Assembly: GCA_023700245.1 (NCBI GenBank)
Contig: JAJPRE010000013.1
Coordinates: forward strand, 1 to 43,713
From: Candidatus Thalassarchaeaceae archaeon
GTDB lineage: Archaea; Thermoplasmatota; Poseidoniia; Poseidoniales; Thalassarchaeaceae
DNA length: 43,713 bases
Direction of reading: 5' to 3'
Shown: positions 15,547 to 23,984 of the stretch, one piece after another
How the letters are laid out: each line of letters opens with the position of its first letter
Numbering within the stretch: position 1 is the first letter of the stretch
The notes under the pieces: generated by a model
Databases searched by the model: none
What the model was told of the DNA's origin: nothing
Seen by the model: only the letters and a program-made list of their open reading frames with translations
Translations under genes and position numbers: made by a program

Positions 15547-16590
15547 CTAACTTAATCCATTGGAAAAGAATGTTACGATATTATTCCTATATTCATCTGA
15601 TTCTCCCCAAATAGCATCTACATGCCCTCTAGCTGGTACATACCATGTTGAAATATCTCCATCGACGTCATTCATCCTCTCTTCAAAATTTTGTGAATGA
15701 GCGATAGAAACTCTTGGATCTTCCATTCCATGAGTTAAGAACACTGGCCTAGAGTTTGAATTTAGTGCAGCCTCCATGGGTGATCTTGCATCTAATTCTA
15801 CACCTACTAACCAACCACCTACAGTAATTGCAGGCCCTGCAAAAATTTGAGGATAACCGAGTCTGCCTAATTCATTTTTTACAAGCAATGGGAAATCTAG
15901 AACTGCACTATCTAGCCACATAGCTCCAATTCCGACTTCTTCTGCAAATGCTATTGCCGCCCCACCACCTGCTGAAAATGCCGCCATACCAACCTCGCCA
16001 TTCATGTATCCTTTTTCAGAGACTAACCAATCATAAGCTCCGAGTAAGTCATTATATTCTATTTGGCCGACTGCAAAATAATCATCAACAACATCACTTT
16101 CTCCATAATTTCTAAGATCAAAGGACAGTGTATTAATTCCACCCTCAGAAAGATACGCTTGCATCAATAACATTTCCGGCTTACATTTTCCGTTGATTGG
16201 CATCCCATGAGTTTGGATTACAACTGGTGCATCGGAATCAACCTCAACGTACCAACCCCTGAGTGTAATCTCGGAATTTCCACGAGGATTAAAGGTAATA
16301 TTTTCATAGGAGTCCATTTGTAGATTTGAAACATCAAAATCTCGACGAATGGTTATTCTTTCTTCAGAATCATTATATGGCTCGAAACTTTTCCAATCAT
16401 CATCTGTTGTCCAATTATCAGGAGTATTATTTGACCAAATTCCACATCCTGGATTGATTGACAATGATGCAGATGCCACTGCATATCCTATACCAATATA
16501 TGCAGTAGATAACACAAAAATAGTGATTAAACTTATTGCAATTATTCTTTTTTTGTTTAGACTAGAAATTGTAGATAATCCGGGTTCCAT
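15547..16590 (-). CDS. Membrane-anchored alpha/beta hydrolase
   Basis: 347 residues. A single hydrophobic segment (about 14-41, KRIIAISLITIFVLSTAY) is an N-terminal anchor or signal; the rest should lie outside the cell. The hydrolase core shows QTHGM (126-130, oxyanion region), FDLRNYGES, nucleophile Ser206 in AFSAGGG, a catalytic Asp291 in GMEDPR, and His323 in ARGHVD, i.e. a full triad in canonical order. The nucleophile elbow starts with Ala instead of Gly (A-F-S-A-G). It resembles the BAAT/CocE-like or S9-like secreted hydrolases; the substrate is unknown. Same strand as the kinase gene, with about 95 bp between. Confidence 0.85.
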   Translation of the reverse strand: MEPGLSTISSLNKKRIIAISLITIFVLSTAYIGIGYAVASASLSINPGCGIWSNNTPDNWTTDDDWKSFEPYNDSEERITIRRDFDVSNLQMDSYENITFNPRGNSEITLRGWYVEVDSDAPVVIQTHGMPINGKCKPEMLLMQAYLSEGGINTLSFDLRNYGESDVVDDYFAVGQIEYNDLLGAYDWLVSEKGYMNGEVGMAAFSAGGGAAIAFAEEVGIGAMWLDSAVLDFPLLVKNELGRLGYPQIFAGPAITVGGWLVGVELDARSPMEAALNSNSRPVFLTHGMEDPRVSIAHSQNFEERMNDVDGDISTWYVPARGHVDAIWGESDEYRNNIVTFFSNGLS

Positions 16591-16633
16591 TGATGCCTAG
16601 GATAGAGCACAAATAGATTAAATTTACCCGACG

Positions 16634-17440
16634 CTATTGCCATGGGTCGAGTCTAATTACATGATTAATAAGTATTTTTGAAGATCCGGCAGATACGGCA
16701 TTTTCTTCTGCCTTTACTAACATCCTTCTTAACCAACCAAGCATCATAAATGTTTTAGTTTTCTCAAAATTTAATTCAATTTCTGCAAATTTTCCAGAGT
16801 GAATATTTTCTTGTAAATCTTCTTGTAATTCTGCTGCATGATCATAATACACCAATAACAAATCTTCTAATGCTTCTTCCTCTATTTTCATGGCGATGAG
16901 ATTTTTAGCCATTGATTTTATGTTAAAAGTAGTCAGTATTGCCCCATTAAAAGTGGAATCAATATCAGATTTAGAAAGAATGTTTCCTTTATCAGGAATA
17001 TTGACGCCATTATCTCCCAATTCTTCAGCATCTCCATTTAGAGATTCTAAAGCTGTATCTAGATGACGAGGTTTTATTGTGTTCATTTTATCTTGATCTG
17101 CACTATCGGACGCCAATAATAATAATTTTAAGAGGTAATTCTCAAGATTCTCATTAACAGAAACTACTGCTGCGCTTCCAACTGAATCTAGTTTTTTTAC
17201 ATTATTAATCATCATCCCCCTAGTCCTATTGAATCCCAGCCTAGTACGATTAGGGTCACCTAATGTCTTGCGTTCAGGGTCGGCAGATATCGTTGCTTCT
17301 TCCATATCCGAAGTAATCCTTTGTAATTCATAACTTAGTAAATCTACTAGTTTAGATTTTACATCTCCCGATATACGCTTGTCAATACCTATTCCCTTTG
17401 CCACTTCTCCGATATGCGAATTTGCCCACGGCTTTGCCAT
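16634..17440 (-). CDS. Putative doublet histone-fold protein
   Basis: 268 residues with no signal or membrane segment. Two halves share the order helix - loop - long helix - connector - helix - loop - short helix. Half 1: HIGEVAKGIGIDKRIS (9-24) then VKSKLVDLLSYELQRIT, and later LLKLLLLASDSADQDKMNTI, KPRHLDTALESL (to 134). Half 2: IKSMAKNLIAMKIEEEA (174-190) then LEDLLLVYYDHAAEL, and later WLRRMLVKAEENAVSAG, SSKILINHVIRL. These parallel archaeal histone: alpha1 IGRIIKDAG, loop ERVSDD, alpha2, KTI loop, alpha3. Unlike canonical archaeal histones (about 67 residues), alpha2 is interrupted, by a 40-45 residue basic insert (ERKTL...NRTRG) in half 1. Known: archaeal histones wrap DNA as dimers. 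Inferred: this is a chromatin or DNA-binding doublet. It could instead be an unrelated helical protein. Confidence 0.5.
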   Translation of the reverse strand: MAKPWANSHIGEVAKGIGIDKRISGDVKSKLVDLLSYELQRITSDMEEATISADPERKTLGDPNRTRLGFNRTRGMMINNVKKLDSVGSAAVVSVNENLENYLLKLLLLASDSADQDKMNTIKPRHLDTALESLNGDAEELGDNGVNIPDKGNILSKSDIDSTFNGAILTTFNIKSMAKNLIAMKIEEEALEDLLLVYYDHAAELQEDLQENIHSGKFAEIELNFEKTKTFMMLGWLRRMLVKAEENAVSAGSSKILINHVIRLDPWQ

Positions 17441-17494
17441 ATGTATTGGAAGAGAGTTTCTTACTTGAATTATCTTACTTAATTGAAATAAGAT

Positions 17495-17995
17495 TTAAAG
17501 GAGTTTGCGCAAGTTTATTTTCGACGTAAAAATTAATATCAATAAAGTTGAAGGAAATAAAAAGTTTGGTAACGATTTTTCAGATTCTTCTTGAACGGGA
17601 GGAGGAGGAGATTCAACAATTATTGGTTTAACAATAACAATTCCTTCCATTCCCATTAATTCATGAGGTTCGCATATGTATGTGTAAGTACCATTAGTAC
17701 CAACTTCAAAAGTAAAGGAATAATCTACATTTGTTTCTGGGTTGCCAGAATCAAAAATACCATTTTCTTCCACTGCATTATGTCCTATTATCTCATCATT
17801 CCAAAAGAATCGTAATTCTTGAGTCTCATAAATTGTAACTTCTGAGGGAGTAAATCTAAAATTTGTACTGTCAACCGTTACTATCACTGGTTCAAAATCA
17901 GATGTGCTCAGAGAATCATTGCCGAAATCACCGTTTACTGTGATAATGGGGGCTAAAAGACAAAACAAAATAGTAACCAGTAAAGGTCGTACCAC
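17495..17995 (-). CDS. Secreted/anchored blue-copper (cupredoxin) protein
   Basis: 166 residues: N-terminal signal peptide (about 1-22), a cupredoxin domain (38-123), a Pro-rich linker (ESPPPPVQEES), and a C-terminal hydrophobic segment with a basic end (INLRKLL), so it is probably anchored on the outer face of the membrane. Type-1 copper ligands are His72 (GHNAVE), Cys108, His111 and Met116 in CEPHELMGM, the plastocyanin/halocyanin spacing. It would carry single electrons between membrane complexes; the partner is not in the window. Starts with GTG at 17995. Lies 54 bp upstream of the histone-like gene on the same strand. Confidence 0.9.
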   Translation of the reverse strand: MVRPLLVTILFCLLAPIITVNGDFGNDSLSTSDFEPVIVTVDSTNFRFTPSEVTIYETQELRFFWNDEIIGHNAVEENGIFDSGNPETNVDYSFTFEVGTNGTYTYICEPHELMGMEGIVIVKPIIVESPPPPVQEESEKSLPNFLFPSTLLILIFTSKINLRKLL

Positions 17996-18035
17996 AAACG
18001 GTCTAAGACAGACATAGCCTATGAAGGAATGTTTT

Positions 18036-18245
18036 TTATAAATTTGAAATATCGAAATGATTATCTAAAATTTGAATAATTTTTTCACAGTTTTTATTTA
18101 CATCAAACAATGTGTTATCTGAAGTATAAATCAATAATGATTCTCCATTATTTGGCTGTTCTTTGGGTTTCTGATATGCACATATTGCATTTGTATTAAT
18201 CCTAGTAGGGCCAACTTCAGTTTCAACTAATATCCACATGTTCAT
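18036..18245 (-). CDS. Small hypothetical protein, 69 residues
   Basis: Short soluble protein (MNMWILVETEVGPTRINTNA...) with predicted beta strands, then a helix at the end (KNCEKIIQIL). The pattern TRIN, then a strand of LLIYTSDNT, then VNKNCEKIIQ is reminiscent of FlbD-like or small beta-sandwich proteins, but the match is weak. It is on the same strand as, and 40 bp upstream of, the cupredoxin gene. Coding status is supported by strand context only. Confidence 0.55.
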   Translation of the reverse strand: MNMWILVETEVGPTRINTNAICAYQKPKEQPNNGESLLIYTSDNTLFDVNKNCEKIIQILDNHFDISNL

Positions 18246-18555
18246 GAAGCCGTCCCGAATAAAATTTGTTTTTAATGATTGGCATCATAAGTACAATAAT
18301 AGTTTCATCATTTATTGGAATTTTATAAATTTATGTATAGTAGTAAAACTCATATATATATAATAAAATTATACAAGAAATAATTCTCTAGCACTATACA
18401 ATGTACGATTATTTGTTAGAGATACTTGTGCCCGAATGCAGCTTGAGTAAGAAACTAGTCCTACATAAAAAGTAAGTAAAGCTTGTGTAAGTAATGGAAT
18501 CATTAGCTTTCCATTCATAATATTTCCAATAATTGAAAATATATAAAAAAAATAC
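18246..18555. other. AT-rich intergenic stretch
   Basis: The longest gap without a convincing gene. It holds a TATATATATA run (18352-18361) and, 40 bp on, a 24-codon open frame on the plus strand (18401-18475) without a ribosome binding site. I see no tRNA, hairpin terminator or repeat. A small RNA cannot be excluded. Confidence 0.5.
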
Positions 18556-18708
18556 TTATTTTAATCGTTTATTTTCCATAGCAGATTTTCTTAATAAATA
18601 TTCAACTTGAGAATTAAATGATCTTAACTCATCATCGGCCCATTTCTGTAAACTTCTATGCAAAGTTGGATCTAGGCGGAGAAGGATTTTCTTTTTATCC
18701 AACGACAT
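18556..18708 (-). CDS. Ribbon-helix-helix (Arc-like) DNA-binding protein, 50 residues
   Basis: Reading from ATG 18708 gives MSLDKKKILLRLDPTLHRSL then QKWADDELRSFNSQVEYLLRKS. The beta strand KKILLRLDPTL and two helices (LHRSLQKWADDE and SFNSQVEYLLRKSAMEN) form a textbook RHH fold, like MetJ/Arc. It starts 11 bp after the SPFH stop codon, so it is translated from the same message. Bacterial SPFH genes often have such a short RHH gene directly behind them (from memory, not checked), so it may bind the operon's own promoter. Confidence 0.75.
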   Translation of the reverse strand: MSLDKKKILLRLDPTLHRSLQKWADDELRSFNSQVEYLLRKSAMENKRLK

Positions 18709-18719
18709 CTTAATTCAAC

Positions 18720-19613
18720 TTAGTACAAAGTTCCAGTATTAATAACTGGAGTAGTGTCAGTTTCTGAGCAAAGGACAACTAGAAGATTGCTTACCATAGT
18801 TGCTTTCCTTTCTTCATCCAATTCGATAATATTCTTTTCGCTAAGTTGCTCTAGTGCTAGTTCCACCATTCCAACTGCACCTTTTACGATCTCACTACGT
18901 GCTGCTACAACTGCACTTGCCTGTTGTCTACGCAACATAGCTTGTGCTATTTCTTGTGAATATGCAAGATGGCTTATGCGTGCTTCGAGCACTTCAATTC
19001 CTGCTCTCTTGAGTCTGTTTTCTACAGATTGTTGTAATTGCATTGCGATTTCTTCTTGGTGGCTTGAGAGTGCTATACCGCCAACATCTTTGTCTTCGAT
19101 AACATCATATGGATACTTTGTAGCCATCGCCCTTAATGCTGCTTCGCTTTGAATTTGCACATAATTATTATAGTCATCAACTTCAAATAAAGCTTCTGCT
19201 GCATCAAAAACTCTCCATACTACTACAGCGGCTATTTCGACTGGATTTGCATTGACATCATTTACTTTCAACATCTTTGATTCAAAGTTTCTGATTCTTA
19301 ATGAAATTCCTGTCTTTTGGTATAGTGGATTTAGAAGGAAGCGAAATCCCTCAATCCTCACTGTACCTGAATATTTCCCAAAAAATTGTAATGCCTTTGC
19401 TTCATTTGGTTGTATAATCATGTAACTGTTCGTATATATCAACCATAATGGGCCAGTGATAATTATTAATGCAGAGATGAAAGTCCCCGATATTAAAATT
19501 ATTAAATTAAATAATCCAAATAGAATATGCAATCCTAAACCTATGAAACCATTTAGAGAGCTTTTTTCGATATCTTTGATTAGTGCTTCTTTTCTAATTA
19601 CAGTATCCGACAT
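18720..19613 (-). CDS. SPFH/Band 7 (stomatin-prohibitin-like) membrane protein
   Basis: 297 residues. A hydrophobic region (22-60, two segments) precedes the SPFH domain (about 65-200): SYMIIQPNEAKALQFFGKYSGTV, GISLRIRNFESKMLKVNDVNANPVEIAAVVVWRVFDAAEALFEV. A coiled-coil-prone stretch follows (about 170-265: QEEIAMQLQQSVENRLKRAGIEVLEARI, AQAMLRRQQASAVVAAR). SPFH proteins form cage-like rings at membranes that organise lipids or proteases. Here it is followed by RHH and divergent from the YbjQ-like pair. It lacks the NfeD partner seen with many archaeal stomatins, so the RHH-linked subtype is likelier. Confidence 0.9.
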   Translation of the reverse strand: MSDTVIRKEALIKDIEKSSLNGFIGLGLHILFGLFNLIILISGTFISALIIITGPLWLIYTNSYMIIQPNEAKALQFFGKYSGTVRIEGFRFLLNPLYQKTGISLRIRNFESKMLKVNDVNANPVEIAAVVVWRVFDAAEALFEVDDYNNYVQIQSEAALRAMATKYPYDVIEDKDVGGIALSSHQEEIAMQLQQSVENRLKRAGIEVLEARISHLAYSQEIAQAMLRRQQASAVVAARSEIVKGAVGMVELALEQLSEKNIIELDEERKATMVSNLLVVLCSETDTTPVINTGTLY

Positions 19614-19644
19614 AATATGGCCTTAATATTCCGATTAGGGCTGG

Positions 19645-19653
19645 TATTATAAA
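19645..19653 (-). promoter_or_regulatory. TATA box candidate for the SPFH gene
   Basis: TTTATAATA on the minus strand, centred 36 nt before the SPFH start, in the 139-bp region between the divergent SPFH and YbjQ-like genes. A short leader of about 10 nt would follow. The region is AT-rich throughout, so the match may be chance. Confidence 0.35.
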
Positions 19654-19752
19654 GATATCTATATAATATCAAAATAGTATCATAATTTTAAAAATATTTT
19701 ATCCTATAAAAACGTAGAAATACTTAATTATGATACCTTATCTCATATATAT

Positions 19753-20088
19753 ATGGTTGAGCAGATACAAGGAATGATCGTAGTTAACACCGAAACAATT
19801 CCTGGAAAACTAATAACAGAAAGTTTTGGAGTTGTTTCTGGATCTACAGTTCGTGCAAAGAATGTTGGTAGAGACATTACTCAAGGGTTTAGGAATATTC
19901 TTGGAGGTGAGCTCATTAAATATACAGAATTATTGGAAGAATCTCGAAAAGAGGCGATGAGTAGGATGGTTTCTGATGCTATGGCAAGAGGGGCCAATGG
20001 AATAGTCAATGTTAGATTTGCAACTTCAGCAGTTACAGCCGGAGCTGCAGAATTATTTGCTTATGGAACTGCTGTCAAGATCGAATAA
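19753..20088 (+). CDS. YbjQ-family (UPF0145, heavy-metal-binding domain) protein
   Basis: 111 residues matching the YbjQ pattern: MIVVNTETIPGKLITESFGVVSGSTVR, KNVGRDITQGFRNILGGELIKYTELL, EAMSRMVSDAMARGANGIVNVRF, and the C-terminal ELFAYGTAVKIE. The family forms a pentameric beta barrel in solved structures; its function is not known and the metal-binding label is weak. It is divergent from the SPFH gene and 17 bp upstream of a second, longer paralogue. Confidence 0.93.
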   Translation: MVEQIQGMIVVNTETIPGKLITESFGVVSGSTVRAKNVGRDITQGFRNILGGELIKYTELLEESRKEAMSRMVSDAMARGANGIVNVRFATSAVTAGAAELFAYGTAVKIE

Positions 20089-20105
20089 GTAACTTGGTGA
20101 TTTTA

Positions 20106-20648
20106 ATGATTTCAGATATATTAGGAAGTTTGTTAACGTTATTTTTACTTTTCTGGGTGGTATTTGGCTTAATATTTGGCATAATTGGCATAATTTATAT
20201 GTTTGTATATCCGATACTTCTTATTTGGGGGCTTGTATTTAGTGGCAAAAATCTTGATGAAATGATTGCAAAAACTGTAGAAAGAGAAGCCACGGTAAGA
20301 TCAAAAATTGGAAAAGATCCGTTATCAACTATTGATGGTGGGTACCGTAAAGATGTCAAATCCTCCGGGATAGTATGGGCTGGAGCCGTATATGCGCCAA
20401 GTCATTGGCAACTATTAAGGGGATTTTTAAATAATATAATTGGAGGTTCGATAGATATTTTTCAGAAAGTATTATCTGCTGGAAGAGCTGAATCAATGCA
20501 ACGACTAAGGGAAGTTGCAATACAAGACGGCTGGGATGAAGTTATTAATGTAAGAATTGATACTGCTCCAATGACTCCTGCATCTCATAAAAAGGGAATT
20601 AAAGCAGTAGAAGTTTTTGCATATGGTACTGGCATCAAATATTCTTGA
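20106..20648 (+). CDS. Membrane-anchored YbjQ-like protein
   Basis: 180 residues. The first 50 residues contain hydrophobic segments (about 2-47: LGSLLTLFLLFWVVFGLIFG..., LLIWGLVFSG), then a diverged YbjQ domain (about 86-180) ending VEVFAYGTGIKYS like its neighbour. Between them lies a charged helical region. I chose ATG 20106 because GGTGAT lies four bases before it; TTG 20094 or GTG 20097 would add only a few residues. The soluble and membrane-tied YbjQ copies sit next to each other, suggesting joint assembly at the membrane. Confidence 0.75.
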   Translation: MISDILGSLLTLFLLFWVVFGLIFGIIGIIYMFVYPILLIWGLVFSGKNLDEMIAKTVEREATVRSKIGKDPLSTIDGGYRKDVKSSGIVWAGAVYAPSHWQLLRGFLNNIIGGSIDIFQKVLSAGRAESMQRLREVAIQDGWDEVINVRIDTAPMTPASHKKGIKAVEVFAYGTGIKYS

Positions 20649-20741
20649 CATATTTAATCACAGTTTTCAATACATATGTGTTACTCGGACGTATGTCTGA
20701 CACGGCCCCTTTGTGGGATATGGAGTCGGGGGTTTACATTA

Positions 20742-21758
20742 ATGCAAAATTCAATTACACATATAGAACCACAATTAGCTGCACGCTTGGCTAAGCAAAG
20801 TTATCACCTTGTTGGAGAACATGGAGGAGTAAAAGTATGTCACTGGACAAAACAGAGTTTGATTGCAGATAGGTCATGTTACAAAGGTACATTCTATGGA
20901 ATTCAAAGTCATGGGTGTATGCAAATGGCACCGAATGTAGATACCTGTAATCTTGCATGCACGTACTGTTGGAGAGAGCCACATTCCGATACTCTAAACA
21001 AAATTGATGATGATCCATATGAGTTGTTTTTACAATCTGTAAAGGCCCATAGAAGGTTGATTACAGGTTTTGGTGGACACCCAAATGTCCCACGAGAAAA
21101 ATGGCTTGACGCTCAAGACCCTAAGCATGTAGCCATTTCCCTTAATGGTGAACCAACACTATATTCAAGATTGAGTGAGTTTCTAGATATTTGCCATCAA
21201 CATGGAGTTTCTACATTTTTAGTTACAAATGGTAGTTTACCAAAAGTAATTGAAAATTTAGATACCTTGCCCACTCAATTATATGTTAGTGTAGATGCAC
21301 CAAATAAGGAAGTTTTCGATCGAATATGTAAACCAAAATTTGATACAAATGCATTTCATAAATTAGAACAAACTTTAGAAATATTACCTTCATTAGACAC
21401 TAGAACAGTATGCAGACACACGCTAATAAAGGGTGAATCTTTAGGGCATGAGGAAGATTATGCGAGACTTGATAATATAGCTGACCCCATGTTTATTGAG
21501 GCAAAAGGATATGTCCATGTGGGTAAAAGCCAGAATAATCATACCATAGAAAACATGCCAAATCATGTCGAAGTTATGGATTTTTCGAATAAATTAGCGA
21601 ATCTTGTTGGAAGAGAAGTCCTCTCAGAGAGGAGCGAAAGTAGAGTTGCATTAATAGGAAAGGAAATGATTCCAGTAACATTACCCACAAAAATTCGAGA
21701 TTTGCCGAGTGATTTGGGAATAGCAAAGCCTCAAAAATTTTCATTACCCCAGGTTTGA
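20742..21758 (+). CDS. taw1: 4-demethylwyosine synthase (Taw1/TYW1), radical SAM
   Basis: Makes the tricyclic 4-demethylwyosine from m1G37 of tRNA-Phe using pyruvate; only archaea and eukaryotes have it. Radical-SAM CNLACTYC (Cys69, Cys73, Cys76 from the chosen start) is preceded by three more Cys at 33, 46 and 59, i.e. spaced by 13, as in the second iron-sulfur cluster of the Methanocaldococcus enzyme. Other marks: AISLNGEPTLY, LVTNGSLP, YVSVDAP, RTVCRHTLIKGES. Starting at 20676 would add 22 Cys-rich residues without parallel; ATG 20742 has a G-rich stretch nine bases before it and matches the family start. The flavodoxin domain of eukaryotic TYW1 is absent, as expected. Confidence 0.93.
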   Translation: MQNSITHIEPQLAARLAKQSYHLVGEHGGVKVCHWTKQSLIADRSCYKGTFYGIQSHGCMQMAPNVDTCNLACTYCWREPHSDTLNKIDDDPYELFLQSVKAHRRLITGFGGHPNVPREKWLDAQDPKHVAISLNGEPTLYSRLSEFLDICHQHGVSTFLVTNGSLPKVIENLDTLPTQLYVSVDAPNKEVFDRICKPKFDTNAFHKLEQTLEILPSLDTRTVCRHTLIKGESLGHEEDYARLDNIADPMFIEAKGYVHVGKSQNNHTIENMPNHVEVMDFSNKLANLVGREVLSERSESRVALIGKEMIPVTLPTKIRDLPSDLGIAKPQKFSLPQV

Positions 21759-21762
21759 TACT

Positions 21763-23574
21763 ATGAATAAAAATATAATTAGTATATTTATTGTTTCTAT
21801 ATTTTTAATCTCACCTTTGTCAGGATGCCTGGGGGCTGAAAATAAAACTAATCAAATCAATGATGAACAACATTGGTTGCCCGATGTCGAAGATAGAGCC
21901 GATATGATTTACAAAAATGATGATATATTCAGCCGCGTTTCTATCAATGGAACTTATGAAATAGATGAAGTTAGATCAAAATATATTTCTGTTCCTAAAA
22001 TAACTCTTACAGATGGAGGAGCAGGATTAACTGGAGATGCAGTAGTCCACATGGGCATATGGCTGCCTAAGATTGAAGGATGCGACATGGATGCAGAAAA
22101 TATTGAAGATAATTGTAAAGTTCCAATTATCGCAGAAATAGGTCCATATTATGATGATGGCGATGTTGATGCCCTGACACCTGCAGATCGCTTAGGCCGA
22201 TTTTTAATTGAAAATTTAGTCCCTCATGGATATGGAATTGCGCAAGTTTCAGTATTTGGAACTGGGGAATCAAATCATTGTATGGATCTTATGGGGCTCG
22301 ATGAACAAGAAGGAATTCATGCAGCTGTTGAGTATCTTGGTACTGCATCTTTTTCCAATGGGGCAGTTGGAATAATTGGTAAATCATATGATGGGTCTAC
22401 TCCTTGGGAAGCTGCAGCAATGGGCTCCGAATATCTAAAAACAATCATCCCAATGTCCGGACTTATTGGAGCTCATGATTTGATGTGGAGAAATGGAAGT
22501 ATGGAAGCAAGAGGAGCAATTATGCATAATGGAGTTTATGGCAGCTTTGGATTAGATGGTAATCTTGATGATTCTCAAAATGCATGTGAAGGATATTTAG
22601 AGGGATATTATGCTGGCCCTGCAGCATATCTATCTGGTGATAATCTAGCATGGACTGGCAGTGACTATTGGGGAGAAAGGACTTTTTTAGATAGGGCTTT
22701 GCAAAATTATAACGGCTCAGTATACATAATACATGGAATGCAAGATTGGAACGTTGATCCACACATGGCATTTCCAACCCATAATATCTTAATTGAACAC
22801 GGATTTGAGGTCAAAGGACTTTATGGCCAATGGGGTCATGACTATCCAGATAGAGAAAGTGGCCATTCAGGACTATCAAATGGAAGAGGTGCAGAAGCAT
22901 TTCCATATACACTAAGATGGGATTGGGCTGATGATTTGCTAGAATGGTTTGATTATTATCTAAAAGATGAGGGCCCAGCACCTAGGCTGATAGCAGAAAT
23001 TCAAGACAATATGGGCGCATGGAGAGTCGAAAACGAATATCCTCCGAAGGATAAAGATTGGGTAAATTACGACATGGATACTTGTAATGTAATAGAAGGT
23101 GGTGAGTTAGTAACGTCCACTTCATCATTGACAATCGAATGCCCATCATTCGAAGAAGAGATTAGAATTATTGGAACGCCAATATTTCATGTTCAAGCAA
23201 CTACTTCGCTTCTATCGACTAGTGGGCACCTCTTTGTTGAAATGGTACAGTCCAGTAATGGAATGCACCTTGGACATGCAGTTATGGACTTAAGATTTTA
23301 TGACGGAGGAAAAGAAGGTCAAGTTTTGAATCCAGGGCAGACAGTAATAGCTAAGATGGAATTTTTTGGAATGGATGTAATAATACCCGAAGGTGATAGT
23401 ATTCAATTAATAATATCTCAGACTGGAGAAGACTATGTTCCTAGTCCAGTATCGACTTTTCCTGTAACATTAGGATTGGATGCATCTTCAATTCTTGGCT
23501 TATCAATAGTAAATCGTACATGTTCTGATTTATTTCTGCCGCCGATGCATGAGCCATACGTTCAATGCTCTTGA
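21763..23574 (+). CDS. Lipoprotein CocE/NonD-type (peptidase S15-like) hydrolase
   Basis: 603 residues. N-terminal signal ends with a lipobox (LSGC, Cys22), so the enzyme is probably tethered outside the membrane. The hydrolase core has the nucleophile Ser208 in GKSYDG, an acid in GMQDWNVD (Asp328 or Asp332), and His359 in GQWGHDYPDR. The C-terminal part (about 445-600) is a beta-rich, jelly-roll-like domain typical of S15/CocE enzymes. Related enzymes are X-Pro dipeptidyl-peptidases, cocaine esterase and acyl-ester or glutaryl-amide hydrolases; which substrate is unknown. It begins five bases after taw1 without obvious functional link. Confidence 0.88.
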   Translation: MNKNIISIFIVSIFLISPLSGCLGAENKTNQINDEQHWLPDVEDRADMIYKNDDIFSRVSINGTYEIDEVRSKYISVPKITLTDGGAGLTGDAVVHMGIWLPKIEGCDMDAENIEDNCKVPIIAEIGPYYDDGDVDALTPADRLGRFLIENLVPHGYGIAQVSVFGTGESNHCMDLMGLDEQEGIHAAVEYLGTASFSNGAVGIIGKSYDGSTPWEAAAMGSEYLKTIIPMSGLIGAHDLMWRNGSMEARGAIMHNGVYGSFGLDGNLDDSQNACEGYLEGYYAGPAAYLSGDNLAWTGSDYWGERTFLDRALQNYNGSVYIIHGMQDWNVDPHMAFPTHNILIEHGFEVKGLYGQWGHDYPDRESGHSGLSNGRGAEAFPYTLRWDWADDLLEWFDYYLKDEGPAPRLIAEIQDNMGAWRVENEYPPKDKDWVNYDMDTCNVIEGGELVTSTSSLTIECPSFEEEIRIIGTPIFHVQATTSLLSTSGHLFVEMVQSSNGMHLGHAVMDLRFYDGGKEGQVLNPGQTVIAKMEFFGMDVIIPEGDSIQLIISQTGEDYVPSPVSTFPVTLGLDASSILGLSIVNRTCSDLFLPPMHEPYVQCS

Positions 23575-23624
23575 ATACTTAATTTCAGGGGAAAGGTTTG
23601 AATCATATACTTATATTCATCGAT

Positions 23625-23978
23625 ATGAATTGGTTAAACCTAATTGCTAAAGGTGTTTTTAGTGGTGCGATTATAGTATTTGCAAGTGAGATAGCTAAAA
23701 AATCTGCAATATTTGGAGCATTAATAGTATCAATACCACTAGTCAGTATACTTTCTTTAATTTGGCTTTATGACGATACCAAAGATGTAATTGAAGTAGC
23801 AAATTTTGCAGAGAGTATTTTGTGGTTAGTATTGCCTTCGACCTTATTATTCATTTTACTCCCATATTTACTTAGAAGAGGTTTGAGTTTTGAAAGTTCT
23901 ATGGCCATAGGACTTGGCATTACAATAATTGCATATTTAATTAGTATTTACGCAGCGGCAACGTATTCCGATATATGA
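23625..23978 (+). CDS. DUF3147-like four-helix membrane protein
   Basis: 117 residues from ATG 23625: MNWLNLIAKGVFSGAIIVFA, SEIAKKSAIFGALIVSIPLV..., WLYDDTKDVIEVANF, WLVLPSTLLFILLPYLL, then a last hydrophobic helix. The layout (SE-x-AKK, SIP, WLYDDT, LVLPS) matches the DUF3147 family, which has no known function. A TTG at 23598 with AGGGGAAAGG just before it could add nine residues; the choice is uncertain. Follows the S15-like gene and converges on NAD synthetase. Confidence 0.7.
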   Translation: MNWLNLIAKGVFSGAIIVFASEIAKKSAIFGALIVSIPLVSILSLIWLYDDTKDVIEVANFAESILWLVLPSTLLFILLPYLLRRGLSFESSMAIGLGITIIAYLISIYAAATYSDI

Positions 23979-23984
23979 TAAATA

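Noticed and set aside
18401-18475. 24-codon open frame after a TATATATATA run
   Set aside because: No ribosome binding site or recognisable product; chance frame in AT-rich DNA, though a small RNA is not excluded.
23598-23624. TTG start for the DUF3147-like gene with a G-rich upstream
   Set aside because: Kept only as an alternative; ATG 23625 gives the usual family N-terminus just before the first helix.
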